Assembly (NCBI GenBank): GCA_012511485.1
Contig: JAAZFZ010000125.1
Span: 1 to 6,168 of the forward strand
DNA: 6,168 bases
Source of the DNA: Clostridiales bacterium
GTDB taxonomy: Bacteria > Bacillota > Clostridia > Oscillospirales > Acutalibacteraceae
Reading direction: 5' to 3'
Made by a program: the position numbers and the translations under genes. Under the pieces are notes generated by a model, which saw nothing but the letters and a program-made list of their open reading frames with translations, had not been told where the DNA came from and made no database searches. Below, piece by piece: positions 5,973 to 6,168 of this stretch (position 1 is its first letter; each line of letters starts with the position of its first letter).

Positions 5973-6168
5973 ATGAAAATGTTCACAAAGAGATTTCTGT
6001 CGGCATTGTTGGCGGTGTGCTTATTGGCAGCCTATGCACTGCCGGCGAGCGCAAAGCTTCAGGTTAACGATTCCGTTTTTACGAACACTGATTTGCAATT
6101 TGACACTGCTACAGGCAAATTCGTTATTATGCAGGTTGCCGATATCAAGGCGGGTGACGAGCCGGACT
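5973..6168 (+). CDS. probable secreted metallophosphoesterase, N-terminal part
   Basis: Only the first 65 residues lie in the window; the frame is open to the right edge. Residues 1-27 form a clear Sec signal peptide: a basic start (MKMFTKR), a hydrophobic core (FLSALLAVCLLAAYAL) and an ALPASA cleavage site, so the product is exported. No lipobox cysteine is at the cleavage site. The mature part then reads FDTATGKFVIMQVADIKAGDEP, resembling the first strand of calcineurin-like phosphoesterases, where D57 would be the first metal ligand. The usual DxH of this motif is D-I-K here, which lowers certainty. GGGGTGA (5961-5967) lies five bases before the ATG. It starts 61 bases after the UPF0210 stop on the same strand; no convincing separate promoter is seen. 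Confidence 0.55.
   Translation, partial: MKMFTKRFLSALLAVCLLAAYALPASAKLQVNDSVFTNTDLQFDTATGKFVIMQVADIKAGDEPD

Overview
The window looks like ordinary chromosomal sequence from a low-to-mid GC Firmicute, most likely a gut-type clostridium. That placement rests on a RibU-type ECF S component, strong AGGGG/GGAG ribosome binding sites, A/T-rich intergenic DNA, and an adjacent UPF0237-UPF0210 gene pair as known in Gram-positive bacteria. It is an inference from gene content and style; no rRNA or marker gene is present. I see no mobile element, CRISPR array, tRNA or rRNA.

Layout, left to right. (1) 41-658, plus strand: a riboflavin-type ECF transporter S component (ribU). (2) A perfect 10-bp-stem terminator at 740-779 that can serve both directions. 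(3) 803-1666, minus strand: ispE, the CDP-ME kinase of the MEP isoprenoid pathway, converging on ribU. (4) A 275-bp intergenic stretch carrying five copies of CTGTAAA/TTTACAG, two of them forming a 12-bp perfect hairpin. (5) 1942-3135, minus: a class I/II PLP aminotransferase. (6) 3147-3965, minus: a PHP-domain phosphoesterase of the histidinol-phosphatase type, 11 bases upstream of the aminotransferase and probably co-transcribed with it. (7) A 305-bp divergent intergenic region with a convincing plus-strand promoter whose spacer contains a perfect 13-bp palindrome. (8) 4271-4540 and 4556-5911, plus: an ACT-domain protein (UPF0237) and its regular partner, a UPF0210/DUF711 protein, as a tight two-gene operon of unknown function. 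(9) 5973 to the right edge, plus: the first 65 residues of a probable secreted metallophosphoesterase with a clear signal peptide.

The genes do not form one pathway. Two units look functional as pairs: PHP phosphoesterase with aminotransferase (amino-acid metabolism), and ACT sensor with UPF0210 (unknown role). I found no obviously new multi-gene system. The most promising leads are the palindrome inside the UPF0237-UPF0210 promoter and the repeated CTGTAAA motif upstream of ispE, both candidate regulator sites.
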